The notes beneath the pieces were generated by a model. That model was given only the letters and a program-made list of their open reading frames with translations, made no database searches and had not been told where the DNA came from. This document shows, one piece after another, positions 1 through 8,908 of a stretch of 60,248 nt of DNA (positions are counted from its first letter, which is position 1; each line of letters opens with the position of its first letter). The DNA lies in assembly GCA_051879015.1 (NCBI GenBank), contig JBJELF010000057.1, forward strand, positions 1-60,248, written 5' to 3'. Both the position numbers and the translations under genes were made by a program. Origin of the DNA: JBJELF01 sp051879015. Lineage in GTDB: Bacteria; Bacillota; Clostridia; Lachnospirales; Lachnospiraceae.

Positions 1-753
1 GTAAGGCGGCTCGAAAGCACTTAAAGAACCACTGATGGAAAGAATCAGATTCAATACAATGATTGATTTGATACTTGGCAGAATAATATAGCGAAACTGA
101 TGCCATTTGTTGGCGCCGTCCAAGGAAGCCGCCTCATATAAATCATTGTCCACACTCATCATTGCCCCTAAAAACAGTACCATATTTTGTCCCATATATC
201 TCCACACAGATGTGGCTGCCAGAGAAATGTTATTAATCCTCTGATCCTGCAACCAGTAAGGAATATCCTCCATATCCATGCCAAATATCTGCAAAATAGA
301 GTCCAATACCATACCTCTTGCATAAAAGAACTTAAAAATAAAACCAACGGCAATACCACCAATCAGATATGGGAAGAACATGGCTGCTTTAAAGAAGGAT
401 TCCCCTCTCACCTTAAACACCATCAAGGTAGCAAAAAACAGTGCCAATGCCAACTGTACCACAGCACCGCCCATATAATAGAAAGATACTACTAAAGATT
501 TAAAACAGTCATCTCGCTTAAATACATCAATATAATTCTGCAGTCCCACGAAAGTTCTGTTGCCAAGATATTTCATGTTGTAAAAACTAAACTGTACCAT
601 TTTTGCAAATGGAATGTAAGTGAACACCAACAGCAGCAACAATGGCACAAACATGAAGGTAACAATGACCAGCCATCGCTGTACCTTTCTGCTCCAGAAT
701 ATTTCCGAAAATGTCTTTTTTCCAGCAACCGCAGTTTTTGTTTGATTGTCCAT
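1..753 (-). CDS. Carbohydrate ABC transporter permease, MalF type (3' end cut by window edge)
   Basis: Inner-membrane permease of a sugar ABC importer, encoded on the minus strand. ATG at 753 follows GGAAGGGGG. 251 codons are present and the C-terminus lies beyond the left edge. The N-terminus is a short basic cytosolic tail and then a long hydrophobic segment (about residues 23-45). Further membrane segments follow, as does the conserved cytosolic loop EAASLDGANKWHQF near residue 213, which contacts the ATPase. It lies 133 bp downstream of the sugar-binding lipoprotein, from which a perfect hairpin separates it. The order binding protein-permease, and presumably a second MalG-type permease beyond the edge, fits a CUT1 family importer. 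With the upstream GH36 enzyme, an alpha-galactoside such as raffinose or melibiose is the likely cargo (inference). Confidence 0.9.
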   Translation of the reverse strand, partial: MDNQTKTAVAGKKTFSEIFWSRKVQRWLVIVTFMFVPLLLLLVFTYIPFAKMVQFSFYNMKYLGNRTFVGLQNYIDVFKRDDCFKSLVVSFYYMGGAVVQLALALFFATLMVFKVRGESFFKAAMFFPYLIGGIAVGFIFKFFYARGMVLDSILQIFGMDMEDIPYWLQDQRINNISLAATSVWRYMGQNMVLFLGAMMSVDNDLYEAASLDGANKWHQFRYIILPSIKSIIVLNLILSISGSLSAFEPPY

Positions 754-811
754 GATATTCCCCCTTCCTTTCTCACTGCCTCCTCAGTTTGAGCGGCAGT
801 ACATACTTTCC

Positions 812-855
812 GAGTAAATTCTCATGCCCCGCAAGCGTGGCATGAGAATTTACTC
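812..855 (-). other. Perfect intergenic hairpin between binding protein and permease
   Basis: Arms of 17 bp (812..828 and 839..855) pair perfectly around a 10-base loop with a GC-AA-GC core. No U-tract follows on either strand, so it is not an ordinary terminator. In transcripts of this operon it would sit between the binding-protein stop and the permease SD. There it may stabilise the upstream mRNA and raise binding protein over permease (inference by analogy with malE-malF hairpins). Confidence 0.75.
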
Positions 856-885
856 TGATCGTTACCAATCTCTCTAATCACTGAA

Positions 886-2304
886 TTATTCGATGCCGAG
901 ATTCTTGCGGGCACTTGTCCACTTCTGATTCCACTCGTTCATCAATTCATCTAAGGTTTTATTTCCATACATAGCAGCTTCCACTACATTGCTGACTGCG
1001 TAATCGCTGTTCAATATCTCGCTCTCATCGCACAAATCATTATAGTAGGATTCCTCACCTTCCAATGCTGCACTGTCCGAAATCAGCTCTACATCCGCAA
1101 ATCCAGACAACGCTGCTGGGAATTTGCCGTCTTTACGCGCTGGAATACTTCCCTCGTCTTCATAAATAGTGGACTCTTCCATCAGCCATTTCATATAAAC
1201 CATTGCTGCAATCTGATTTTCAGTAGATGCCTTCGCATTGATACCATAAGCATAGTTTCCGCCAGAACCAGCGTACTGCTTGCCATCCACAGTAACAGGG
1301 AATGGCATATAACCAACATCTTCACCATGCTCTCCAGCTTGTACACACTGTTGTACTGCCCAGGAACCTAATACCATTGTAGCAATCTCACCGGAGTTAA
1401 TCATACCCTTGGATGATTCCCAGTCACTGGATGCAGGGTCTTCCTCCACTAAATCACGCGCAACTGCCTCATATAATACATAGAATACGGAGTAAGGTCC
1501 GTTATTCTCATCGGTCTTCGTAAATGGCTCGTCCGTGTGAACTAAAGTGATATTTTTGTAATCTGGATCACCGCTGGTAGAACAGCCAACATACTGATTC
1601 CACTGTCCCATCGTCCACCCAGCAGAAAAGTTGGTATACAATGGAATTGCGTCTGTATTATCCTGAATCTTCTGCAAATCTTCCAAAAATTCATCCGGTG
1701 TAGTTGGAAGTTCCGTAATTCCTGCTTCCTTCCAGACTCTCATGTTGTACACAACACCGTTGGCATTGCCGCCATTTGGAATACCATATACCGTACCGTC
1801 ATAGGTCTTTTCATTGACGAAATTGTAAATTTCATTTAATACGTCGTAGGAACCCAGCTCGGTAAAGTACATACTCATCTCGCTCTTTGCTACTGTAGCA
1901 GGAATGAAACAAATATCTCCCCAATCTCCTGTAGTCAAACGAAGGGTAACCGACTCCGCATAGTCACTGATTGCCTCATATGTAACAGTAATATTTGGAT
2001 ACAGCTGGTGGAACTGTTCTGCGTATCCTGCGTAAACGGTATTTACAATATCCGTTCTGTCAGTCAAAACCTTGATGTCTGCCTTAACATCCTGATAATC
2101 CTCCCCTACATTGACCTGATCAATAGAAACCAGACCCGTTGCCAAAGTCTTTACACCCGAAGCATCTGCGGTACCCTGCGTGCTGTTGCCTGCTGTACTG
2201 CTCTTCGTATCATCTCCTGAATTGCCGCTGCAGGCTGCAAAAGAAAGAAGCATGGTACTTGCCAGACCAAGAGCAACTGCTTTTTTGATTGAACTTTTTC
2301 TCAT
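886..2304 (-). CDS. Sugar ABC transporter substrate-binding lipoprotein
   Basis: Extracytoplasmic carbohydrate-binding protein (SBP_bac_1 type) of 472 residues, a usual length. The N-terminus has a basic start, a hydrophobic core and the lipobox FAAC with the lipidated Cys at residue 25. A Ser/Thr/Gly-rich linker follows, then the mature fold with the family-typical segment GNANGVVYN. ATG at 2304 is preceded by AAGGAGGT. A strong promoter (2346..2374) and a 12-bp palindrome near +1 lie directly upstream, so this gene has its own regulated start inside the alpha-galactoside locus. It delivers sugar to the permease downstream. The ligand is inferred from the GH36 neighbour only. Confidence 0.92.
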   Translation of the reverse strand: MRKSSIKKAVALGLASTMLLSFAACSGNSGDDTKSSTAGNSTQGTADASGVKTLATGLVSIDQVNVGEDYQDVKADIKVLTDRTDIVNTVYAGYAEQFHQLYPNITVTYEAISDYAESVTLRLTTGDWGDICFIPATVAKSEMSMYFTELGSYDVLNEIYNFVNEKTYDGTVYGIPNGGNANGVVYNMRVWKEAGITELPTTPDEFLEDLQKIQDNTDAIPLYTNFSAGWTMGQWNQYVGCSTSGDPDYKNITLVHTDEPFTKTDENNGPYSVFYVLYEAVARDLVEEDPASSDWESSKGMINSGEIATMVLGSWAVQQCVQAGEHGEDVGYMPFPVTVDGKQYAGSGGNYAYGINAKASTENQIAAMVYMKWLMEESTIYEDEGSIPARKDGKFPAALSGFADVELISDSAALEGEESYYNDLCDESEILNSDYAVSNVVEAAMYGNKTLDELMNEWNQKWTSARKNLGIE

Positions 2305-2325
2305 AAATCTACCTCCTTGAAATTA

Positions 2326-2337
2326 CTTAAATTTAAG
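2326..2337. promoter_or_regulatory. Palindromic operator candidate at the binding-protein start site
   Basis: CTTAAATTTAAG is a perfect 12-bp palindrome placed about where transcription from the promoter at 2346..2374 should begin. It resembles the ATTAAATTTACTT motifs at 2479..2491 and 6913..6925. It is therefore a plausible site for one of the two LacI-family regulators of this locus (inference). Confidence 0.5.
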
Positions 2338-2345
2338 TTGTTTTA

Positions 2346-2374
2346 ATATTACCATTAATTTGTTTTAATTTCAA
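2346..2374 (-). promoter_or_regulatory. Sigma-A type promoter of the sugar-binding protein
   Basis: On the minus strand TTGAAA (2369..2374) is followed after 17 bases by TAATAT (2346..2351). The downstream palindrome would overlap +1, which fits repression. Confidence 0.7.
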
Positions 2375-2478
2375 GTTTTTTGTTTATTTTTACAAAGGTT
2401 CTCCCATTTGCATAAGCTTTTACCTGATATTTTGTACATTTTTACTGTGATTTTTCGACTTTTTTGAGTTAATTTAAA

Positions 2479-2491
2479 ATTAAATTTACTT
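2479..2491. promoter_or_regulatory. Upstream copy of the ATTAAATTTACTT motif
   Basis: Thirteen bases are identical to a motif in the leader of the alpha-galactosidase gene (6913..6925). Here the motif lies about 105 bp upstream of the binding-protein promoter, between it and the end of the lacI pair. A second regulator site allowing looping is one possibility. In such AT-rich DNA chance similarity remains possible. Confidence 0.4.
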
Positions 2492-2549
2492 AAAATATAT
2501 TTAATCATGCCCTATTTCAAGACCATCCTTTTCCTCATGCAGCTTGCTT

Positions 2550-2602
2550 AAAAAAATAACTATCCAACGGAAGCAATTCCTTGTCCCGCTGAATAGTTAT
2601 TT
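2550..2602 (-). terminator. Rho-independent terminator after the lacI pair
   Basis: Minus-strand stem with 17-bp arms (2586..2602 and 2554..2570, two G-U pairs), followed by a run of seven U. It ends the aga-lacI-lacI transcript before the separately promoted binding-protein gene. Confidence 0.85.
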
Positions 2603-2641
2603 CTGATTTCTTATATTTGATGAGCAAAAAAAGCTGATATG

Positions 2642-3637
2642 TCAGCTCAATGGTCTCACACTGTTTCGGATAATGAGTTTTCCGTCAACCATATGCACCC
2701 CACAATACTTTTCTTTTCCCTTTATCTGACCAATCAGCAGCTTAACTGCTTCCTCCGCCATACGCTTCATGTCCACATGAAACGTGGTCAGTTCCTTCGC
2801 AAAGGGATGATTGTACAAATAATTGTCATAACCTACAATGGAAATATCCTGCGGCACACGATACCCCTGATCTCTCAATAGATTATACAGATGTCCAGCG
2901 GCCCAATCGGAATTACACACAAATGCAGTCGGCATTTCCCTCGGAAGCTTCATCGGAATCTTGTCGCCAGTCACAATATCTCGATCCTCCAAAATCCAAT
3001 CTTTTCTGACGGAAAGTTCAAACTCCTCCATGCCTTTGCGATAACCATAAAAACGGTCTAAAATATTTTCATTGGCTTTCACAGAACCTACAAAGGCAAT
3101 TTTTCTATGCCCCTGTTCAAGCAAATATCGGGTAGCCTTGTAAGAGCCAATGTAGTTGCTGGACATTACCGCATCACAATGCAAATCCCGATATTGAAAA
3201 TCCAGCAAAACAACGGGCAAACCACTCTTTTCCACCAATCGTTTGACAAAGTCATAATTCATCCATCCAATGACCAAAATGCCGTCCACATTTTTATCCA
3301 GCACCATCTTTGGCGTATATGCCGCACATTTTTGTTCTTCCAAAATCTCAATAATCGTAGTACTGTTGCGCTTAGAGCTGGCGTATGCCACATGCTGATA
3401 CATTTCCCAGTAAAAAGAGGCACCCACCGTCAAATATTTGTCAGAAACTACAATGCCGATACGCTGTCCCTGCTGCTTGTCATATCTGCGGCAATCATAG
3501 CCCATCACTCTAGCCTGCTCGACTACTTTTTCCCGCAGTTTATCACTGACACCTGCTTTCCCTAATAGAGCATTGGAAACTGTCACCACGCTGACTCCCA
3601 ATACCTCTGCAATATCCTTTAATTTTACTTCTGCCAT
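2642..3637 (-). CDS. LacI/GalR family transcriptional regulator (second of the tandem pair)
   Basis: DNA-binding sugar-responsive regulator of 331 residues from ATG 3637. GGAG lies six bases upstream of that ATG, whereas the longer GTG start at 3649 has no SD. The helix-turn-helix KLKDIAEVLGVSVVTVSNAL is at residues 4-23. It is followed by a hinge and a periplasmic-binding-protein-like effector domain. The gene begins 11-23 bp after the stop of the other lacI and is closed by the terminator at 2550..2602. The two regulators share the same layout but are clearly diverged, so this is an old duplication or two separate specificities. The effector is unknown; an alpha-galactoside or its product is the inference from context. 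Confidence 0.9.
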   Translation of the reverse strand: MAEVKLKDIAEVLGVSVVTVSNALLGKAGVSDKLREKVVEQARVMGYDCRRYDKQQGQRIGIVVSDKYLTVGASFYWEMYQHVAYASSKRNSTTIIEILEEQKCAAYTPKMVLDKNVDGILVIGWMNYDFVKRLVEKSGLPVVLLDFQYRDLHCDAVMSSNYIGSYKATRYLLEQGHRKIAFVGSVKANENILDRFYGYRKGMEEFELSVRKDWILEDRDIVTGDKIPMKLPREMPTAFVCNSDWAAGHLYNLLRDQGYRVPQDISIVGYDNYLYNHPFAKELTTFHVDMKRMAEEAVKLLIGQIKGKEKYCGVHMVDGKLIIRNSVRPLS

Positions 3638-3660
3638 ATTCATCTCCACTCTGCCTTAGA

Positions 3661-4683
3661 CTAACGGCCTGTCAACTTTTTTACCGTATCTCCATAAACA
3701 ATATGTCCCTCTACGATGCGGATACCCCCAGCCTCTCTGCCGCCAATTCTTCGAAACATGGTGTTTACACTAATCTGTGCAATCGTCTTCTCATCATTTT
3801 CATAGGTAGTTAAACACAAACCCGTATGCAGCTGGGGATAATAGTTGTCAAAGCCCGTCACCGACACATCCTCCGGTACCTGATAACCTTGCTCAGCCAA
3901 ATTTTCTACCAAAATTTTGGCAGCCTTATCACAATTACAGACAAACACCTCTGGAATGCGCTCTGGTACCGGTACCTCCAACTGATAACAGTATTCCTGA
4001 TCGCCGCGGTCTTTCAGCACATAGCTCTGCTGCTCATTTAATTCATATTTTTCCAGTGCCTTGCAGTACCCCATATATCGGTCCATAATGTTTCGGGTAG
4101 CCTTCGGATTTCCAACAAAACAAAACTGGCGAAAGCCTTGCTGAATCAGCATCTCCATAATCTGCTCCGTCCCACCATAGCCATCAGTTACAATATAATC
4201 GATATCCTCATCTACATCATAGTAATCCACACAGACGATGGGTACCATAAATTTTTCTTTTAAATAATGAAAAACCTTCTGGTTGAGCTGTCCAATGACA
4301 ATCACACCATCCACATGTACCCCAGAAAACAGCTCCACCTGAGTACTATCCGACTCCTTCTTGTTTTCCACAATCTCCAGCACTGTCAGACTGCCTCGCT
4401 TGGCAATTTCTTTTGCCGTCCATTTATAAATGTCCATATAAAACGAAGGAAATTCTTTCACATATCGCTCCGCAACCACCACACCAATCATGTAGGAAAC
4501 CGTCTCCACTGGCTTGCGCTCCTTTGTGACCTCGTATCCCATCTCCTCCGCCATCTCCAAAATCTGCTTGCGCATCTGGTCACTGACTCCCTTTTTCCCT
4601 TTGAGGGCATTGGAAACGGTGACGATGCTCACATTGAGCCTTTTGGCAATATCATCCAACTTTACGTCTTTTTTTTGCCCCAT
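3661..4683 (-). CDS. LacI/GalR family transcriptional regulator (first of the tandem pair)
   Basis: Regulator of 340 residues. ATG 4683 is chosen because GGGAGGAGG sits eight bases before it. The longer frame from TTG 4701 would translate through that SD. The helix-turn-helix KLDDIAKRLNVSIVTVSNAL is at residues 7-26, followed by the hinge segment and a sugar-binding effector domain. It starts 24 bp after the alpha-galactosidase stop, so it is co-transcribed with that enzyme and its paralogue. Likely targets are the AAATTT motifs before the galactosidase and binding-protein genes. Which of the two regulators binds which site cannot be told from sequence. Confidence 0.9.
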   Translation of the reverse strand: MGQKKDVKLDDIAKRLNVSIVTVSNALKGKKGVSDQMRKQILEMAEEMGYEVTKERKPVETVSYMIGVVVAERYVKEFPSFYMDIYKWTAKEIAKRGSLTVLEIVENKKESDSTQVELFSGVHVDGVIVIGQLNQKVFHYLKEKFMVPIVCVDYYDVDEDIDYIVTDGYGGTEQIMEMLIQQGFRQFCFVGNPKATRNIMDRYMGYCKALEKYELNEQQSYVLKDRGDQEYCYQLEVPVPERIPEVFVCNCDKAAKILVENLAEQGYQVPEDVSVTGFDNYYPQLHTGLCLTTYENDEKTIAQISVNTMFRRIGGREAGGIRIVEGHIVYGDTVKKLTGR

Positions 4684-4707
4684 CGAGTATCCTCCTCCCA
4701 AGTTTCA

Positions 4708-6894
4708 TTACTGCTGCAGCATTTTAATTTCAAAAAGTTCTGCCTCAAAGTCACGGTATGAACCCGAAATCTTTAATCCAGCCTGCATCAGCACCTCGCC
4801 CGTGTACTGCACTCCATTGACTTCATAGAGCATGTTGGCATCCAGCCCCTGAAGCTGCAAAAATGTACTCTTGCGATTTGCCTGCGCCAGTACCTGCACA
4901 TAGAATACGAGTGCCTGTGTTTTATCTTTGCTGACAACCATCCAGCTGTCCTTCTCATTTTTCGGAAGTCGGGAACAGAGACGATAATAATCACCGTCTG
5001 CAATCAAGCTGTGGTACTTATGATACAAGGCAGTCTGCTCCTTTACCGACGCTTTATCCTCGTCAGAAAGCTTAGTAATATCCAACTCATATCCAAAAGT
5101 ACCTGCTAATGCCACCACCCCACGAGTCTTAAATGGGGTATTTCGTCCCACCGTATGGTTTGGACACACACTGACATGCGCTCCCATACAAGATAATGGA
5201 TACACCATGGCAGTGCCCTCCTGAATAGTCAGACGTTCAATCGCATCGGTGTCATCTGAACACCAAATTTGAGGGCTATAGTAAAGCATACCTGCATCAA
5301 ATCTCGCACCGCCGCCTGAACAGTTCTCCAACAGCAGGTCTGGAAAATCAGTAACCAACCGTTCCTGCATCTGATAAACTCCCAGTACATAGCGATGCAT
5401 CAATTCTCCCTGACAGTCGGAGGAAAGAGCATAGCTTCCCAGGGTTGTGAGCTGCCGATTCATATCCCACTTGACATAGGAAATATCCGCACTCTTTAAA
5501 ATGTTGTAAATGCGGCTGTAGATTTCATCCACAATCTCCTGACGGCTCATATCCAGCACATACTGAGCACGGCTTTGAGTAATATTTCTGCCTGGAATCT
5601 GAATTGCCCAGTCTGGGTGAGCACGGTATAAATCAGAATCTGGAGAAATCATCTCCGGCTCCACCCAGATACCAAATTTCATCCCAGTCTTCTTTACTTC
5701 CTCTACAAGATAAGGCAGCCCGCCTTTTAACTTCTTCTCATTGACAAACCAGTCCCCAAGAGAACTGTCATCCCAATTTCTCTTTCCAAACCAGCCATCA
5801 TCCATGACTAACATCTCGATGCCAAGTTCGGAAGATTCCCTGGCAATATCAATCAATTTTTGCTCATTAAAGTCAAAATAGGTTGCCTCCCAGTTATTGA
5901 TTAGGATTGGACGTTCTTTTCTCAGATATGGACTGCGAATCAAGTGATTGCGGTACAAATCGTGGAAAGTACGTGTCATTTTTCCAATACCCTCACAGGA
6001 ATACACCATAACGACCTCTGGCGCTGTAAAAATTTCCCCTGGATTTAACTTCCAGCAAAAACTCTGCGGATGAATGCCCATGCTCATTCGCACCATATCA
6101 AACTGATTTTTTTCTACCTGAGCAAGGAAATTGCCTGAGTAGACGAAGTTCATTGCATAAACCTCACCTACTTCCTGTGTGGTGTTTGGTGTCACCAATG
6201 CCATAAAAGGATGCTCCTGATGGCTGCTCTCACCGTGGAAGGATGCTACATTCTGTCTGCCGTATCCAACAGGCATACGCTCCTGATGTCGTTCCCTCGC
6301 CCAGGAACCAAACAGACCAATCCGTTCAAAATCACGGTCCTGCATATCGAAGCAGGCACTAAGCACCTTTTCCAGATAAACAGCCTCCTGACCATTGTTT
6401 GTCACCAGCACCGACCTTGTAATGGCATCGATATTCTCGAAAGTGGTATACTGAAGGCATACTTCCAGCCCCAAAAGAGCATCCACACAGTATAATTTTA
6501 ATGTAGTGCAATCCTCCTCATTGCCCCAAGTAACAGGCAATCCCTGCAGTTTCGGTTTGCCTGCACAGATTTCCCATCTGGAAAATTTGAGCTCACTTCC
6601 TCTATGTCCTGCCATACTTCTGACACAAAATGCAGCCTCACGATAATCCCCCATACCAAACTCGGGATATTCCATTGGAGCCACATCAAAAAAAGAACAT
6701 TCCTCCCGCTTATTCTTGCTCGGAACCAGTGGTCCTTCCTCCTCCCTAGTCAGATAGCGAATGCTGCTGCCCTGCAGGCGTTTTCCATAATAGATATGCT
6801 CTAGATACACATCATCGACGACGGCAATGGCATAAGTAGTGTTTGGAGTGTTGAGTGTAAATATCTGGTTGTTTTCATCAAAAAAAATTGACAT
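4708..6894 (-). CDS. aga: Alpha-galactosidase, glycoside hydrolase family 36
   Basis: Cytosolic enzyme that removes terminal alpha-1,6-galactose from melibiose, raffinose or stachyose. 728 residues match the length of bacterial GH36 enzymes. No signal peptide is visible, consistent with import by the ABC system downstream. An N-terminal beta-supersandwich region (about 1-320) precedes the barrel, which opens at LINNWEATYFDF. The nucleophile is Asp477 in YVKWDMNR and the acid/base is Asp548 in CSDDTD. These are nearly the same positions as in characterised Geobacillus enzymes (478 and 548). ATG 6894 follows AGGAGG by six bases. It is the first gene of an operon with two lacI regulators. Confidence 0.95.
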   Translation of the reverse strand: MSIFFDENNQIFTLNTPNTTYAIAVVDDVYLEHIYYGKRLQGSSIRYLTREEEGPLVPSKNKREECSFFDVAPMEYPEFGMGDYREAAFCVRSMAGHRGSELKFSRWEICAGKPKLQGLPVTWGNEEDCTTLKLYCVDALLGLEVCLQYTTFENIDAITRSVLVTNNGQEAVYLEKVLSACFDMQDRDFERIGLFGSWARERHQERMPVGYGRQNVASFHGESSHQEHPFMALVTPNTTQEVGEVYAMNFVYSGNFLAQVEKNQFDMVRMSMGIHPQSFCWKLNPGEIFTAPEVVMVYSCEGIGKMTRTFHDLYRNHLIRSPYLRKERPILINNWEATYFDFNEQKLIDIARESSELGIEMLVMDDGWFGKRNWDDSSLGDWFVNEKKLKGGLPYLVEEVKKTGMKFGIWVEPEMISPDSDLYRAHPDWAIQIPGRNITQSRAQYVLDMSRQEIVDEIYSRIYNILKSADISYVKWDMNRQLTTLGSYALSSDCQGELMHRYVLGVYQMQERLVTDFPDLLLENCSGGGARFDAGMLYYSPQIWCSDDTDAIERLTIQEGTAMVYPLSCMGAHVSVCPNHTVGRNTPFKTRGVVALAGTFGYELDITKLSDEDKASVKEQTALYHKYHSLIADGDYYRLCSRLPKNEKDSWMVVSKDKTQALVFYVQVLAQANRKSTFLQLQGLDANMLYEVNGVQYTGEVLMQAGLKISGSYRDFEAELFEIKMLQQ

Positions 6895-6912
6895 AGCTTC
6901 CCTCCTGGCTTC

Positions 6913-6925
6913 ATTAAATTTACTT
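6913..6925. promoter_or_regulatory. Operator-like motif in the alpha-galactosidase leader
   Basis: ATTAAATTTACTT, identical to 2479..2491, lies between the predicted transcription start (about 6942) and the ATG of the GH36 gene. This is a classical position for a LacI-type roadblock. Confidence 0.45.
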
Positions 6926-6948
6926 TAAACATCTTTATTTTTAATTAT

Positions 6949-6976
6949 ATTTTAATCCAATTTTAGCACCTGTCAA
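6949..6976 (-). promoter_or_regulatory. Promoter of the alpha-galactosidase operon
   Basis: TTGACA (6971..6976), 16 bases, TAAAAT (6949..6954) on the minus strand, 55 bp before the ATG. Confidence 0.7.
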
Positions 6977-7026
6977 CTTATTTTTATTAGTATTTATAAA
7001 TTTTTCCAGAAAGAAAACAAATCAAA

Positions 7027-7056
7027 AAGGCTTCCAGAAATTGTCCCGGAAGCCTT
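7027..7056 (-). terminator. Terminator of proS
   Basis: Stem AAGGCTTCC/GGAAGCCTT with a 12-base loop, followed by U residues on the minus strand, 14 bp after the proS stop. Confidence 0.85.
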
Positions 7057-7069
7057 AAACAGTTGTATT

Positions 7070-8506
7070 TTAATATGCCTTGCCCCAGTAAACCATTTTT
7101 TTCGCTGGCTTTCCGCAGCATACACAGGTATCCGCCAAATGTTCCTGCGCAAATGGCATACAGCGAGAGGTTGTGCCTGCAATCTCTTTTAATTTATTCT
7201 CGCATTCCTCATCTCCACACCACATTGCCTTGATAAAACCTGGCTTATTGGCTGCAATATCCATAAACTCATCCAGATTCACCGCTGCATAGGTATGTGC
7301 ATCTCTGTGGGCTCTTGCGCGCTCTAACATATCACTCTGAATCGTCGCCAGCATCTCTTCTGCCTTATCCGCCAATTCATCTAAAGATACAATCATCTTT
7401 TCTCTGGTATCTCTTCTTACGAGCACAGCCTGATTTGCCTCGATATCTTTTGGTCCAAGCTCAATACGGATTGGAATACCACGCATCTCCTGTTCTGCAA
7501 ACTTAAATCCTGGTGTCTTATCGCTGACATCGGCCTTCACACGGAATTTCTTTGCCAACTCTGCACGCACTTCCTCTGCCTTTTCCAACACACCTGGCTT
7601 ATGCTGTGCAATTGGAATGACCATAATCTGTGTTGGAGCAATAGCTGGCGGCAGCACCAAACCACTGTTGTCTCCATGTACCATGATGATGGCACCAATC
7701 AGACGAGTCGTCATACCCCAGGAGGTCTGATGAACATACTGCAGCTTATTATCTTTATCCGTATACTGTACGCCAAAGGCTCTCGCAAATCCGTCGCCAA
7801 AGTTGTGGCTGGTACCGGACTGCAATGCTTTTCCGTCATGCATCAATGCTTCGATGGTATAAGTTGCCTCTGCTCCTGCAAATTTTTCCTTATCCGTTTT
7901 CTGTCCTCTGATTACTGGAATTGCCAATACCTGCTCTGCAAAATCAGCATAAAGATTCAGCATCATAATGGTACGCTCCTCTGCCTCCTCTGCAGTTGCA
8001 TGAGCGGTGTGACCTTCCTGCCACAAAAATTCTCTGGAACGAAGGAATGGTCTGGTTTCTTTCTCCCAACGAACAACCGAGCACCACTGATTGTAAATCT
8101 TTGGCAAATCACGATAAGACTGAATATCCTTTGCGTAAAAATCACAGAATAAAGTCTCAGAAGTTGGTCTTACGCACATACGCTCCTGCAATGGCTGTAA
8201 TCCGCCATGAGTTACCCAGGCAACCTCTGGCGCAAAGCCCTCTACATGCTCCTTCTCCTTCTCCAACAAACTTTCCGGAATAAACATTGGAAGATACACA
8301 TTTTCTACCCCGGTCTCCTTGAAACGGCGATCCAGTTCCTTTTGAATATTTTCCCAGAGTGCATAGCCTGCTGGCTTAAATACCATACAGCCTTTCACAC
8401 TGGTATAACCCATCAATTCTGCCTTCGTAACAACATCGGTATACCACTGCGCAAAATCATCCTCCATTGAGGTGATGGCAGCTACCATTTTCTTTTCCTT
8501 TGCCAT
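7070..8506 (-). CDS. proS: Prolyl-tRNA synthetase, short archaeal/eukaryal type
   Basis: Class II synthetase that charges tRNA-Pro with proline in the cytosol. The 478 residues lack the editing insertion of the long bacterial form (about 570 residues). The C-terminal zinc-binding-like extension ends in the aromatic tail KKMVYWGKAY, marks of the short type found in many Clostridia. Visible class II segments include VYLPMFIPESLL, RPTSETLFCDFY and the motif 2 region around RWEKETRPFLRSREFLWQEG. ATG 8506 has a GGAGAGAG SD. Expression is controlled by the proline T-box leader upstream; a terminator follows. A palindromic repeat copy lies between the T-box terminator and the start codon. Confidence 0.96.
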   Translation of the reverse strand: MAKEKKMVAAITSMEDDFAQWYTDVVTKAELMGYTSVKGCMVFKPAGYALWENIQKELDRRFKETGVENVYLPMFIPESLLEKEKEHVEGFAPEVAWVTHGGLQPLQERMCVRPTSETLFCDFYAKDIQSYRDLPKIYNQWCSVVRWEKETRPFLRSREFLWQEGHTAHATAEEAEERTIMMLNLYADFAEQVLAIPVIRGQKTDKEKFAGAEATYTIEALMHDGKALQSGTSHNFGDGFARAFGVQYTDKDNKLQYVHQTSWGMTTRLIGAIIMVHGDNSGLVLPPAIAPTQIMVIPIAQHKPGVLEKAEEVRAELAKKFRVKADVSDKTPGFKFAEQEMRGIPIRIELGPKDIEANQAVLVRRDTREKMIVSLDELADKAEEMLATIQSDMLERARAHRDAHTYAAVNLDEFMDIAANKPGFIKAMWCGDEECENKLKEIAGTTSRCMPFAQEHLADTCVCCGKPAKKMVYWGKAY

Positions 8507-8580
8507 AATCTCTCTCCTCTCTGCTAATGTATCGAGTAATCAGCACACTTCCTGACTACCCACTGCGCCATCCATGTTGT

Positions 8581-8610
8581 GATGTTGGGGTCAAACGATA
8601 TTTTGAACCC
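8581..8610 (-). repeat. Dispersed palindromic repeat, copy A
   Basis: Divergent copy of the GGGTCAAAA/TTTTGACCC family, located in the proS leader between the T-box terminator and the coding region. The arms here are GGGGTCAAA and TTTTGAACCC on the plus strand. See the repeat finding. Confidence 0.6.
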
Positions 8611-8623
8611 GCAAGACGCATAT

Positions 8624-8873
8624 AAAAAAAGTTTCGGACTCCCTTCCAAAAAAGGGACCGAAACTGAAATTGCCCGGCGGTACCACCCTGCTTAGCCAAA
8701 ATGACTCACCTCGTTATCTGTTAACGCCAGATTTACGCTCCATTTTCATGGAGTGACTCCCAAGTAGGTTCCCACATCGTCTTGTGTATGTTCTCAGCCT
8801 GCCATACTCTCTGTATCAATCGTCCTGCGGTACTAGTCTTGTTCTCAGTCTGTGATTCCAAGGAATCCGAACT
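8624..8873 (-). promoter_or_regulatory. T-box leader of proS (tRNA-Pro sensing)
   Basis: The leader reads CAGGGTGGTACCGCCGG (the T-box, about 8675..8691 reversed), which pairs with the tRNA acceptor end. A terminator stem GTTTCGG/CCGAAAC with seven U follows at 8624..8665. The stem I 3' side contains GAACCTACT, where CCU (8766..8768 reversed) is a proline specifier codon followed by A, as the family requires. Uncharged tRNA-Pro should stabilise the antiterminator and turn proS on. Confidence 0.92.
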
Positions 8874-8879
8874 GTTTTC

Positions 8880-8908
8880 ATCTTACGTCAAAAAATATTT
8901 TTTGTCAA
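8880..8908 (-). promoter_or_regulatory. proS promoter inside the end of the upstream gene
   Basis: TTGACA (8903..8908), 17 bases, TAAGAT (8880..8885). The -10 box contains the TAA stop codon of the membrane protein gene at 8883..8885. Confidence 0.75.

Noticed and set aside
187..495. Plus-strand frame of 102 codons opposite the ABC permease
   Set aside because: No SD, no family, fully antisense to a conserved membrane protein: a shadow frame.
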